From assembly GCF_047302465.1 (NCBI RefSeq), contig NZ_CP178621.1, positions 2,790,001 through 2,854,000 on the forward strand: a DNA stretch of 64,000 nucleotides. Direction: 5' to 3'. Below, piece by piece: positions 42,023 through 49,594 of the stretch. The notes below the pieces were generated by a model. The model did not search any database, had not been told where the DNA came from, and worked only from the letters and a program-made list of their open reading frames with translations. Each line of letters begins with the position of its first letter. Position 1 is the stretch's first letter. The DNA comes from JACMRP01 sp047302465 (GTDB lineage: Bacteria; Bdellovibrionota; Bdellovibrionia; Bdellovibrionales; Bdellovibrionaceae). The position numbers were made by a program, and so were the translations under genes.

Positions 42023-42856
42023 ATGGTGGCAAGAATCAACGTTTTCCAATATCAAGACTATCGCCAACTTCTGCTGGCCTTGATTGAGCAAAGGAAGAAG
42101 GACCGCAAACCTTTTTCCTATCGTTGGTTTTCACAACGAGCGGGTCTAACGTCACCGAATTTTTTGAATCTTGTTGTTAAAGGCAAACGCCATCTTTCCA
42201 CCGAAAGCCTTGAGAAAGTGGTAGAGATTTTTCAACTCAATAAAGATGAAGGTCATTTCTTTCGCCATCTGGTTCACTTCAACAAAGCAAAGACCCTTTC
42301 AGAAAAAGAACACTTCGCACGCCAGCTTTTGCATATTAAGAAGTTTCAAAACGAATATCCGCTATCTAAAGAGCAGTTTGAGTATTACTCGAAGTGGTAT
42401 CACATCCCTATTCGCGAATTGTTAATGTTAAAAGACGCTCCGCAAACGGAGGATGAGATTCACGATCTTCTGCTTCCAAGTGTTTCTCGTCCCGAGATTC
42501 AAGAAGCCCTGGAAAAGCTTGAGGCCTTGCAACTTATTGAAAAGAAGAAAGATCGATGGCAGGTCCGCCAGGAAAGTGTTTCTACGGGTCACAAGTTTTC
42601 AAACTTCGGTGTGGTTCAATACCACAAAAAGATGCTGAATCTAGCCGCCGAGTCTTTGGACCGCTTTCCTGCCCAAGAACGAGAAATCTCTTCTGTCAGT
42701 ATTGGTCTGTCAGAGGAAACTGCGCAGAAAATTAAAAAAATGATCGAAGAATTCAGATCTCAGTTGATAGCTGTCGCTGAAGAAGACAAAAATAAAGAAA
42801 GAGTCTATCAAATCAACTTCCAGCTCTTTCCGCTTTCAAAAAGGAACGAAAAGTGA
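42023..42856 (+). CDS. TIGR02147-type regulator
   Basis: 277 residues. The sequence NVFQYQDYRQLLLALIEQRKK, YRWFSQRAGLTSPNFLNLVVKGKRHLS and LNKDEGHFFRHLVHFNKAKT is the standard N-terminal part of TIGR02147 proteins, a helix-turn-helix family concentrated in Fibrobacter and Bdellovibrio. C-terminal region with QINFQLFPLSK is also typical. Next gene overlaps by GTGA and encodes a lipoprotein, so the regulator may control surface protein expression. No ribosome-binding site at ATG 42023, suggesting a leaderless or short-leader transcript. Confidence 0.92.
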   Translation: MVARINVFQYQDYRQLLLALIEQRKKDRKPFSYRWFSQRAGLTSPNFLNLVVKGKRHLSTESLEKVVEIFQLNKDEGHFFRHLVHFNKAKTLSEKEHFARQLLHIKKFQNEYPLSKEQFEYYSKWYHIPIRELLMLKDAPQTEDEIHDLLLPSVSRPEIQEALEKLEALQLIEKKKDRWQVRQESVSTGHKFSNFGVVQYHKKMLNLAAESLDRFPAQEREISSVSIGLSEETAQKIKKMIEEFRSQLIAVAEEDKNKERVYQINFQLFPLSKRNEK

Positions 42857-43344
42857 AAACGTTTGCAGCTCTGATTGTCACACTCATGATGATATTTACA
42901 GCCTCTTGCGAGTTCGTATCGCCAGGAACAAATACGGGCAATCCTGGAAAAGATCCTCAGAATGGTGATGATAGTGGACAAATGCCAGGCATGGATAGTA
43001 GTGCCTCCGGCCTCGCTGCGATCGTCTGCCTCAAAGTAGACGCTTGCGACTCACAATCATTGATAACTGCGTGTTACGCTCAAGTGACTCAACTCCAAGG
43101 ATATACTCAAGAACTAGGTGCCACTGCCAGTGGTTATGCGACCATCAAAGATCTTGCAGATGCTGAAGGAGACCAAACAGTCTCCCCAAACATTACAAAC
43201 TATAATAGCTGTACGAATGCAATTCGGAACCTCAGCTGTACCGACCCACTTATACAAAGCGCCTACACAAGTGCAGATCCTACGAACTTCACCAATACAA
43301 ATCTGCTATTCCGAGCTAGCACGACCTGCACACAGATTTACTAG
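42853..43344 (+). CDS. Small lipoprotein coupled to the TIGR02147-type gene
   Basis: 163 residues starting at GTG 42853, overlapping the regulator stop as GTGA. Signal MKTFAALIVTLMMIFTASC (lipobox TASC), then a Gly/Asp/Pro-rich linker, then a helical part with several cysteines (CLKVDACDSQSLITACYAQ, YNSCTNAIRNLSCTDP, STTCTQIY), probably disulfide-bonded. No family recognised. Its stop shares CTAG with the stop of the convergent VOC gene. Confidence 0.68.
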   Translation: MKTFAALIVTLMMIFTASCEFVSPGTNTGNPGKDPQNGDDSGQMPGMDSSASGLAAIVCLKVDACDSQSLITACYAQVTQLQGYTQELGATASGYATIKDLADAEGDQTVSPNITNYNSCTNAIRNLSCTDPLIQSAYTSADPTNFTNTNLLFRASTTCTQIY

Positions 43345-43715
43345 TAGCGCTTTGGCTTCATCAGTTTCAAAACATTGCCATCCAGGTCTTCAAACGCAAG
43401 CATGTGACCCCACTCCTGATCGGCTTCACCCAGGATTTTACCACCGGCTTGCTCGATACGTTTACGATCTTCTGCAATATTGTCTGATTCCAGCGTCAAA
43501 GTTCCGCCACAGTCCTGGCCATGAGTGTTTCTTTGCGTTTTAGGAATTGCATCGCCTTCAAACCAGTGAAGGCCAAAGCGCAAATCCCCCAAAGACATTG
43601 AAATCCAATACTCGTGACCATAGTTTGTCACCATGCCGAGAGCCTCTTGATAGAACTTCTCTGCACGTTTCATGTCTGTGACGTTATAATAAATGTCCGC
43701 ATATCCCTTGATCAT
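43341..43715 (-). CDS. VOC-family (glyoxalase/bleomycin-resistance fold) protein
   Basis: 124 residues. One VOC module pair: DIYYNVTDMKRAEKFYQEALGM, then FGLHWFEGDAI, DRKRIEQAGGKILGE and LAFEDLDGNVLKLMKP. Metal ligands (His/Glu) are partly present (HWFEGD, E in AFEDLDGN). Substrate unknown. Third gene of a leftward set with another VOC gene and a TIGR02147-type regulator. Confidence 0.88.
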   Translation of the reverse strand: MIKGYADIYYNVTDMKRAEKFYQEALGMVTNYGHEYWISMSLGDLRFGLHWFEGDAIPKTQRNTHGQDCGGTLTLESDNIAEDRKRIEQAGGKILGEADQEWGHMLAFEDLDGNVLKLMKPKRY

Positions 43716-43726
43716 AAGATCTCCCT

Positions 43727-44071
43727 TTATTTTTCTTCAAAGCCCCAACGATTGCCGACGTTATCTTTAAAATCAGCGAACCAGGGACTCTCTCCTTCAC
43801 GTTCAGGATTGGTGACTTCAATACCCTTGGCTCTAAGTTCTTCAACGGTTTTGTGAATATCATCACATAGCAAGTACGGCAGAGGACTAGTCACCCGATT
43901 TCCTTCGTTTGCTACGTGCACAGCCAACCTTCCCAAGTTTTTATGATGAAGAGATGCATATTCCCCAGGGGCATTGTAATCAATCTCGTAACCCAGTTTT
44001 TCACAGTACCACTGAACTGTCTCCTGATGGCGATGGGAATAGACCATAATATGGGAGAAACGAAGTAGCAT
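43727..44071 (-). CDS. VOC-family protein
   Basis: 114 residues. FSHIMVYSHRHQETVQWYCEKLGYEIDYNAPGEYASLHHKNLGRLAVHV and WFADFKDNVGNRWGFEE give a typical VOC fold. Shares its regulator and operon with a second VOC gene 11 bases downstream; two different short VOC proteins could form a heterodimer, which is inference. Starts one base after the regulator stop. Confidence 0.87.
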   Translation of the reverse strand: MLLRFSHIMVYSHRHQETVQWYCEKLGYEIDYNAPGEYASLHHKNLGRLAVHVANEGNRVTSPLPYLLCDDIHKTVEELRAKGIEVTNPEREGESPWFADFKDNVGNRWGFEEK

Positions 44072-44072
44072 C

Positions 44073-44771
44073 CTAGTCTCCTTTTCCTAAAATAGAAGCC
44101 GCACCGAAATAAACCAAACGCAAGTCTTCGGGCTTTTTACTTTTTCTATCAGTTTTATATTTCTTGATTAGACTGCGCACTTTAGAAGTTAGCTCTTGCA
44201 CTTCTTCTTGAGTCAGCAACGCAAAATCACCATGTACTGGTGAATCTACATTTTCTAAAGACTCACTGATCTTCTTTGCAAGGCTTACCGGTTCAAAGGT
44301 CAGATCTTCGCGCTCGGGATAAAAACGTTGCATGCGTTTTTGATAGCGAAGTGCATTTTCAACCTGAAGCTCTGTGACTCCCATTTGGTCGGCATACTTC
44401 TCAGGATCCATTTCACTTTCAGAAAGGGCATTCACGGCGCCAAAGTACCAAGCATTTCTCTGCTGTGTTTTCTCGGCCTGAATTTGTTGAGCTAATTTTT
44501 TTAGTTTCTGGGCAAGTTGGGATTTATCGATGGTTTTTGAAGATTCCAGTTCTGCTGAAAGCAGAAATATCTCTTTTTCTTTTCCTTGCAGCTGAAGACG
44601 TTTCGCAATGTCCTCTAAACGTTCGACAGAAAGTTTCTTTTTTCCAGAAAGCACTTCAGAGACCTTCGAAGGCGCCAGATCCAGCTTCACAGCAAACGAT
44701 CGCAAAGAGTAACGCGGGTTAAACTCTTTGCGACGCTGAAATTGGGCTTTAAGTATATCTCGGTAATCCAT
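44073..44771 (-). CDS. TIGR02147-type regulator (shorter)
   Basis: 232 residues. MDYRDILKAQFQRRKEFNPRYSLRSFAVKLDLAPSKVSEVLSGKKKLSVERLEDIAKRLQL is the N-terminal helix-turn-helix of the family and LTQEEVQELTSKVRSLIKKY is typical of the C-terminal region. It is the first gene of an operon with two VOC proteins, so it may regulate them. It lies beside the 273-bp inverted-repeat element, which abuts its promoter region. Confidence 0.85.
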   Translation of the reverse strand: MDYRDILKAQFQRRKEFNPRYSLRSFAVKLDLAPSKVSEVLSGKKKLSVERLEDIAKRLQLQGKEKEIFLLSAELESSKTIDKSQLAQKLKKLAQQIQAEKTQQRNAWYFGAVNALSESEMDPEKYADQMGVTELQVENALRYQKRMQRFYPEREDLTFEPVSLAKKISESLENVDSPVHGDFALLTQEEVQELTSKVRSLIKKYKTDRKSKKPEDLRLVYFGAASILGKGD

Positions 44772-44848
44772 AAACCCGTTGTAATGGATACCGAGGGCCT
44801 CTGTCTATGCCTTTATGGGAACATTTTGTTCCCCACCGTTCCCCAGCC

Positions 44849-45121
44849 AAGAGCCTATCCTAATATTAAACAACCCCTGAATGGAAATAGAAATGGCCTA
44901 ATGCAAGGCGGGAGGAGAAAGCATAGCAGTGCTATGCTGCCGACGACCAACGTAGTCAGTAGGCCATTTTTATTTCCACCCCAGAGGGGCGATTTGAATT
45001 TGTCTTTGCTTTTTGTCGGAAGCAGACTTCAAAGTAGCTTGGCTACATTTTCTCTGCTTCCTTCGCGATCAAAGACAAATTGAAAGCGTTCAGGGCTTGG
45101 TTAATATTAGGATAGGCTCTT
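44849..45121. repeat. 273-bp branched element with perfect 21-bp terminal inverted repeats
   Basis: Arms 44849-44869 and 45101-45121 are exact reverse complements and stay similar for about 15 more bases inward. Inside are two long hairpins: 44883-44900 with 44960-44977 (17 of 18 pairs) containing a tip GCATAGCA/TGCTATGC at 44921-44937; and 44997-45008 with 45070-45081 containing GGAAGCAGA/TCTGCTTCC and GTAGC/GCTAC. The right arm overlaps the last base of the stop codon of the 45120 gene. No coding frame. MITE-like or structured RNA. Confidence 0.88.
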
Positions 45122-45581
45122 AGCAGCCGCATTCGCCACGAAGGTTGCGGAGCGTATTTTTACGGCTTCCGTCCTGAAGGCGAATGTCGATGGAGTACTT
45201 CGTGACCTCGCAGGAGTCATCGCTAGGCTCGCAGATTTCGGTGGTTCTATAGTTGATGCGCATCTTGGTCGTACCACTGCGATAACTTTTATAGAATCTG
45301 TCACCGACTCTGGCGTCCCTTGCCAATTCGTTGGATGACGACCATTTTAGACTTCGTCGTTTGCCGTCAATGCGAACAATCGCTGAGGCTCTCTCGGTAG
45401 GGCCACTAAAGACCAAGAAGTCCCCATTTCGATTGGTCACGGCACAGCCGCAAGTCAATTCGAAGTCTTTGTCTTCTTGAAGCTTCTCGAGAGTAATAGG
45501 TTTTTCTTTCGCAGTGGCTTGAGGAGCATAAAGCCCCACTGCGGCACTAAAGATTAAGAAAGCAATAAATGTGTTTTTCAT
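45120..45581 (-). CDS. Small exported protein with paired cysteines
   Basis: 153 residues. Signal peptide FIAFLIFSAAVGLYAPQATA. Mature part has TCGCAVTNRNGDFLVFS, two CEPSDDSCE cysteines and a C-terminal GECGC, suggesting disulfides, in a beta-rich body. No family recognised. The stop codon TAA directly touches the 273-bp inverted-repeat element, which may act as its 3' end. Confidence 0.65.
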   Translation of the reverse strand: MKNTFIAFLIFSAAVGLYAPQATAKEKPITLEKLQEDKDFELTCGCAVTNRNGDFLVFSGPTERASAIVRIDGKRRSLKWSSSNELARDARVGDRFYKSYRSGTTKMRINYRTTEICEPSDDSCEVTKYSIDIRLQDGSRKNTLRNLRGECGC

Positions 45582-45718
45582 GACCCTATTTTAGAAAGAG
45601 GGGTCTTTAGGTACAAGCTGAGCTTCAACACAGTTAAAGCCAGCCAGAAAAAGGACCGCACGGAAATTCCTGATATCTTCTATCCACAGCCCTTGAAATT
45701 TCTTACAAAGATAAATGC

Positions 45719-46066
45719 CTAGAAGCTTTTGCCATCAATCTGCTTCACAGAAAGTTTAGCAACATCAACGCCCTCTAAACAGCGTACATTAATGGCGCGC
45801 ATTTTCTTACCATCTTGTCCAGTTCCCATACCGAAGGGGCCGATACCACAATTCGTGCAGAAATAATGATGAATGCGTTTTGCTCCGAACTGATAGTCTT
45901 TCAATACATCGTTGCCTGAAAGAAGTTTGAAATTATCTTCGGATGTAAAACCTAAGATATGGCCCTTTCTGGAACAAATAGAACAGTTGCATTCAATCAA
46001 GCCTTCTAAGTTCATTTCAACTTCATAACGGACCTTACCGCAATGGCAGCCACCGACGTATTTCAT
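45719..46066 (-). CDS. GFA/CENP-V-like zinc protein (Mss4-like fold)
   Basis: 115 residues. The zinc ligands are in place: CHCGKVRYEV, ECNCSICSRKG and FCTNCG. This is the family named for glutathione-dependent formaldehyde-activating enzyme, though most members bind zinc only and their reaction is unknown. AAGGAGG six bases ahead of ATG 46066. Single gene. Confidence 0.9.
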   Translation of the reverse strand: MKYVGGCHCGKVRYEVEMNLEGLIECNCSICSRKGHILGFTSEDNFKLLSGNDVLKDYQFGAKRIHHYFCTNCGIGPFGMGTGQDGKKMRAINVRCLEGVDVAKLSVKQIDGKSF

Positions 46067-46129
46067 AAATCCTCCTTGAATCTATAAAACGGTATCAAGG
46101 CATGCTGGGGAACTCAACCTTTTGAAAAA

Positions 46130-46215
46130 ATAAAAAAGCCCCGAGAGTTCGGGGCTAAGGCCTAATTAACCGAGGACTGCTATATTGGGGAACACCCCTC
46201 GGATTTGGGAATTAA
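46130..46215 (-). ncRNA. Repeat RNA element, copy A (3' UTR of the 46220 gene)
   Basis: Read leftward: stem 1 CCGAGG/CCTCGG (46202-46170) containing GTGTTCCCC and ATAGCAGT in its loop, then a spacer with AGGCC, then terminator hairpin GCCCCGA/TCGGGGC with T-run (46156-46130). The same order occurs at 47160-47245 and 47370-47459. It follows the stop of the 46220 gene directly. Confidence 0.7.
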
Positions 46216-46219
46216 ATAA

Positions 46220-46852
46220 TTACGGAGCTGCGACTTGCGTCGACACTGGACAGAAGCGCAATTGAGCATGCAAACGCCCTTGCGTATCGACTTGCCAGAA
46301 GTATTCTTCTAAACGCGAATCGAAAAGTGGCACACGATCAACCACACCATCTCCGTCGACATCCGCATAGATATATAGAAGCTGCTGGCTTACATTCGTG
46401 AACTTTGAAGTACCGGCAACGCGACTCATATCGATTGTATCTTGGCTGCAAAACAACTCACCAACGGCATCATATGCACAAGTGCCCATATTTACTGAAG
46501 AGCCGGGTTTGCCAACAAGTCGCATAAACACAGAATATTTTGTAATGCCAGAATTTGTAGGATCTGGATTCGGAAGCGAAAAAGAAGCTGTGCCGTCAGT
46601 ACCGTTGCGATCAATTACGTTAAAATCGCCCTCCTGAAGAGAAATTTTCGTACGTACGCCAAGACCTAAAAATAACGAGTGTCCATTGCTCCCTGTAAGG
46701 CTGACTGACTTTGACTTCTGCGCAATTAATTCGAGGTTATAGCAACCACCGCCTGTATTGCCTGCACCTCTAGCGAAAGCAAGATCGCCAATAAAAACTA
46801 CAAGTGCACTGATAAAGCCCACTAGAAATGTTAAAACATCGTGTTTTGTCAT
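46220..46852 (-). CDS. Exported protein of unknown function
   Basis: 210 residues with a signal peptide (MTKHDVLTFLVGFISALVVFIGDLAFA). The mature part starts RGAGNTGGGCYNLELIAQKS and looks beta-rich, with two further cysteines (MGTCAYDAVGELFCSQDTIDM) and a calcium-like loop YADVDGDGVVDRVPLFD. I recognise no family. AGGGGGA precedes ATG 46852. Its 3' UTR carries copy A of the repeat RNA element. Confidence 0.65.
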   Translation of the reverse strand: MTKHDVLTFLVGFISALVVFIGDLAFARGAGNTGGGCYNLELIAQKSKSVSLTGSNGHSLFLGLGVRTKISLQEGDFNVIDRNGTDGTASFSLPNPDPTNSGITKYSVFMRLVGKPGSSVNMGTCAYDAVGELFCSQDTIDMSRVAGTSKFTNVSQQLLYIYADVDGDGVVDRVPLFDSRLEEYFWQVDTQGRLHAQLRFCPVSTQVAAP

Positions 46853-46989
46853 TAAATCCCCCTGTCCTCTGAAGACGAGACACTCCCCACAATCATCTCA
46901 ATTTATTTTCGAAAAAATGAACTTTGTGTTTTTCAGAAATCACTGTGAATATTCAGGCGACAACTGTCAAAGCACTTGTACCGACGGCA

Positions 46990-47160
46990 GAAAATAAAAA
47001 ACCCCGATTTACTCGGGGTTAGGCCTCTATAAAAGCCAAGGATGTAACAAGAGCACAAGGGCGCAAGGATATGTGCATGAGATAGACATCAATAAGATGT
47101 CCTCCCTCTTATTATTAAGACGGAATACCCGCATAATTCCTCTCGGACTTTCTAAAATTA
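46990..47160 (-). ncRNA. Candidate small RNA unit ending in terminator copy D
   Basis: Leftward unit. Its 5' part near 47150-47110 shares GT-C/G-CGAGAGGAATT ... CGTCTTAAT with the unit at 47160-47330. It ends with AGGCCTAA and the terminator AACCCCGA/TCGGGGTT plus T-run (47020-46990). It lacks stem 1 of the other copies. No ORF of note. Confidence 0.5.
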
Positions 47161-47330
47161 AAATAAAAAAAGCCCCGAGGAGAGTCGGGGCTTAGACCTA
47201 GGAAAAACCGAGAAATGCAAAAAAGGGGAACACTCCTCGGCGTTGGGACATATATCTTGGAGTGGATATATACCATTAAGACGAGTGGGAGCCACAATTC
47301 CTCTCGCACTATTTTGATAATTCTATTTTT
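47160..47330 (-). ncRNA. Candidate small RNA unit with element copy B
   Basis: Leftward unit. A TAGAAT-like -10 lies near 47322-47317 with TTTCAA about 18 bases upstream. Then GTGCGAGAGGAATTGTG and CGTCTTAAT, shared with the next unit, then stem 1 (CCGAG/CTCGG, 47240-47208, loop with GTGTTCCCC), the spacer CCTAGGTCTAA, and a GCCCCGA/TCGGGGC terminator with T-run. About 150 nt. Confidence 0.55.
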
Positions 47331-47369
47331 TGTTTTGCGGATATTGAAAAACTAATCGACGCTTTTAAA

Positions 47370-47459
47370 CAAAAAAAACCCCGATTACTCGGGGTATAGA
47401 CCTAGGAAAAACCGAGGACTGCTATGGTTGGGGAACACTCCTCGGTATTGGAATTTAAA
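47370..47459 (-). ncRNA. Repeat RNA element, copy C (3' UTR of the 47460 gene)
   Basis: Same order as copies A and B: stem 1 CCGAGG/CCTCGG (47445-47412) with GTGTTCCCC and ATAGCAGT, spacer CCTAGGTCTA (identical to copy B), terminator CCCCGA/TCGGGG with eight T. It follows the lipoprotein stop codon. Confidence 0.7.
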
Positions 47460-48074
47460 TTATTTAGAAGCCAACAGATCTAAGATCTCAGAAACCTGAT
47501 CGTCACTTAAGATCGTCGCATTATGACATGTCCCTTTGCTGCCTGGGAAAATCTCAGTACATTGCACTTGATTCGCATCCTGACCAGCACCTGGAGCAAG
47601 ACTGCATTCATGTCTAATAGCGTAAGCATTGATCAGATCCAAGCATGCATGTCGAGACATACATACGCGATGTGAAGATGAATTAGATGGTGACACTTCA
47701 AACTCGCTGCCAAGTACTACTTTTTTGTTTGGGTGAAGCATTTGGCACTCTACAAGATCCATTGCATGGACATCGCCTGATGGAGGCCCCTTAGGTGGAT
47801 TCTTCTTACCATCACTAACAGGAGGTGTTGGTTCCTGAGGATAAGTTGGATAATCTCCTGGTGGAATTTCTTCTTCACCATCTCCAGCACCGGCAGTAAC
47901 GCCGTCATCTCCCGGAGTGGTCTGTGTTGAACCGTCGATTTCTGCTGTTTTTAGAATTGTTGCGCCTGGTGCCTCGGTAAAACGAGTTTTGGAACAGTTC
48001 TGGAATCCCAGCATTACTATTCCTAAAAATCCAATCGTCGAAAAAATAGCCACCGTTTTTTGTGTTTTAGACAT
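47460..48074 (-). CDS. Lipoprotein, last gene of the ECF sigma operon
   Basis: 204 residues from ATG 48074 (AAGGGGGATGTA ahead). Signal IFSTIGFLGIVMLGFQNC with lipobox FQNC. A long Pro/Gly/Asp-rich linker (GGDGEEEIPPGDYPTYPQEPTPP type composition) leads to a C-terminal part with several cysteines (VECQMLHPNKK, CMSRHACLDLIN, ECSLAPG, CTEIFPGSKGTC). Probably surface-exposed. No family recognised. Confidence 0.68.
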   Translation of the reverse strand: MSKTQKTVAIFSTIGFLGIVMLGFQNCSKTRFTEAPGATILKTAEIDGSTQTTPGDDGVTAGAGDGEEEIPPGDYPTYPQEPTPPVSDGKKNPPKGPPSGDVHAMDLVECQMLHPNKKVVLGSEFEVSPSNSSSHRVCMSRHACLDLINAYAIRHECSLAPGAGQDANQVQCTEIFPGSKGTCHNATILSDDQVSEILDLLASK

Positions 48075-48119
48075 TACATCCCCCTTGCGTTCTTTTGAGT
48101 CGTTCAAAAAAATTCTGTC

Positions 48120-48452
48120 TTACTTTTTGGTTTTGCCTGGTGCGTTCGAAGAGTTGCCACGATCGTTGTTAGCAGGTGACGAAGTTTTTGCATCCTTCGT
48201 TGCTTTGCCAGAAGCTGCCTTACTCTTAGCTTTCACAGCGCTACCGTTTGTTGCTGCTGCGCTACCAAGTTTTTTTGCTTCTTCTGCAACTGCTTGTCCG
48301 AACTCGCGACCTTGGTTGTTTTCTTTGAGCGTCTGAGTCACTTGACGATCAAAGTCACTAAGGTCTTCTGAAGTAGCTGGAATAAGTGTTTGTGCTGATA
48401 CCGGAAGGGCTACACACATTACGATTAAAATTTTAAATAAGATGTTTTTCAT
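48120..48452 (-). CDS. Small exported low-complexity protein
   Basis: 110 residues with a signal peptide (ILFKILIVMCVALPVSAQ). The remainder is Ala/Ser/Lys/Asn-rich and probably disordered (SAVKAKSKAASGKATKDAK, NNDRGNSSNAPGKTKK). Sits between the anti-sigma-like gene and the lipoprotein gene on one transcript; GGAGTAGGGT precedes the ATG. Confidence 0.6.
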   Translation of the reverse strand: MKNILFKILIVMCVALPVSAQTLIPATSEDLSDFDRQVTQTLKENNQGREFGQAVAEEAKKLGSAAATNGSAVKAKSKAASGKATKDAKTSSPANNDRGNSSNAPGKTKK

Positions 48453-48464
48453 ACCCTACTCCGA

Positions 48465-49028
48465 TTAAAATGCGACTGAAGCGCCTTCTTTAGCAAATTT
48501 AACTTTAAAGATTTGTTCACGAACCAATTCGTCCTTTTCGTTCAAAAGACGAACTCGGATGGACTTCTCACCCGCAAGATCTGAAGTCACTACGAACGGA
48601 AGTTTGCCACGGCCTAAGCTTTTTACACTCACAGGCAACTTCAAGCGCTTTTCTTTTTGAATCTCTTTATTACTAGAAACAAAACGAACATCTTCAGGAA
48701 GTTCGATTTCAGCACCCGCTACCATTTGCTGATCCATTTGGTTAAAGTCGATATGGATAACATAGGCTTGCTTTGCCAAAACTTCCTCCGAATGTTTGTT
48801 CATCATTTGGAAACCCACGAAAAGCACGATGGCCAAAGAAGCCAAAGAACTCATAGATAGGATCTTCCAGAAAAGAAGGCTCTTTTTTTGTTTTCCGTCT
48901 TCGTTCAAATGAGCCAGAACTCGAGTCTTCATATATAGAGGAGCTTCAACCTTCGCATCTCTCAATTGAGAGAAGATCGCGCCGATCTGCTGTTCCTCTT
49001 GTTGTGTAAGTGTCTCATTTTTAGACAT
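48465..49028 (-). CDS. Probable membrane anti-sigma factor
   Basis: 187 residues. A cytoplasmic N-terminus of about 50 residues, one transmembrane segment (LLFWKILSMSSLASLAIVLFVGF) and a periplasmic beta-rich domain (IHIDFNQMDQQMVAGAEIELPEDVRFVSS). Two bases after the sigma factor stop, the standard place for an anti-sigma factor, though the zinc-type HxxxCxxC motif is absent. Function is inferred from position and topology. Confidence 0.7.
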   Translation of the reverse strand: MSKNETLTQQEEQQIGAIFSQLRDAKVEAPLYMKTRVLAHLNEDGKQKKSLLFWKILSMSSLASLAIVLFVGFQMMNKHSEEVLAKQAYVIHIDFNQMDQQMVAGAEIELPEDVRFVSSNKEIQKEKRLKLPVSVKSLGRGKLPFVVTSDLAGEKSIRVRLLNEKDELVREQIFKVKFAKEGASVAF

Positions 49029-49030
49029 AA

Positions 49031-49594
49031 TTATTTTATCCTTCGTAGGTTAGACGAATCATCCCCAGAATTCGTTTCAGACTTATTGAATTTTTTTATA
49101 AATAAGCTTCGAAGCCTATGCAGCTTTGATCGAACGGCGTCTTCTGTTAGCCCCGTGATCTCCCCGGCCTCTTTATAGGAATGCCCCTCAAGCTCGACAA
49201 GCATTAGCAGAAACCGGTCCTCTGGTTCAAACTGAGACAAAACCTTTTGCACGCTTAAAACCACGTCCATATCCGAACGCCCGGCAACGTCGCCCAAAGA
49301 CTCATCCGAAACATGATCTTTGGAGGACGCACTCCGCGTATGATCAATAAAAAGGTTCTTGGCGACCTGGCACATCCATCCATAGAACACTGCCGGGTTT
49401 TGAATCGTCTGAATATTACGGAAAGCTTTAATAAAGGTCTCTTGGCAAAGATCCTCAGCTAACTCTTTATTGTGACACAAAAGCAGACAGAACTTATACA
49501 GCCGATTCTGAGTCAGCTGAATCAGCGGTCCTCGCGCGGATTCATCCCCGCCCTGCACTTTTGCAACTAATCGTACAATTTCTTCATCTTTCAT
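49031..49594 (-). CDS. ECF RNA polymerase sigma factor
   Basis: 187 residues from ATG 49594, which overlaps the stop of the TPR gene as TAATG. Sigma-70 region 2 (CHNKELAEDLCQETFIKAFRNIQTI, VFYGWMCQVAKNLFIDHTRS) and region 4 (EDRFLLMLVELEGHSYKEAGEITGLTEDAVRSKLHRLRSLF) are both present, with no N-terminal extension. Probably directs transcription of its own operon and envelope genes; target promoter unknown. Confidence 0.94.
   Translation of the reverse strand: MKDEEIVRLVAKVQGGDESARGPLIQLTQNRLYKFCLLLCHNKELAEDLCQETFIKAFRNIQTIQNPAVFYGWMCQVAKNLFIDHTRSASSKDHVSDESLGDVAGRSDMDVVLSVQKVLSQFEPEDRFLLMLVELEGHSYKEAGEITGLTEDAVRSKLHRLRSLFIKKFNKSETNSGDDSSNLRRIK

Larger units (their letters stand above)
46853..47459. 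other. Gene-free 600-base region with an array of repeated RNA elements
   Basis: No protein gene is credible on either strand. Instead it carries two free-standing transcript-like units ending in copies B and D of the repeat element, and copy C as the 3' UTR of the 47460 gene. All point leftward. Confidence 0.65.

Noticed and set aside
47041..47080. Possible c-di-GMP-I riboswitch (merRNA-like) in the gap before the lipoprotein gene
   Set aside because: A GCACAAGGGCGCAAGG stretch is only loosely similar and lies on the opposite strand from the RNA elements; the conserved receptor core is absent.
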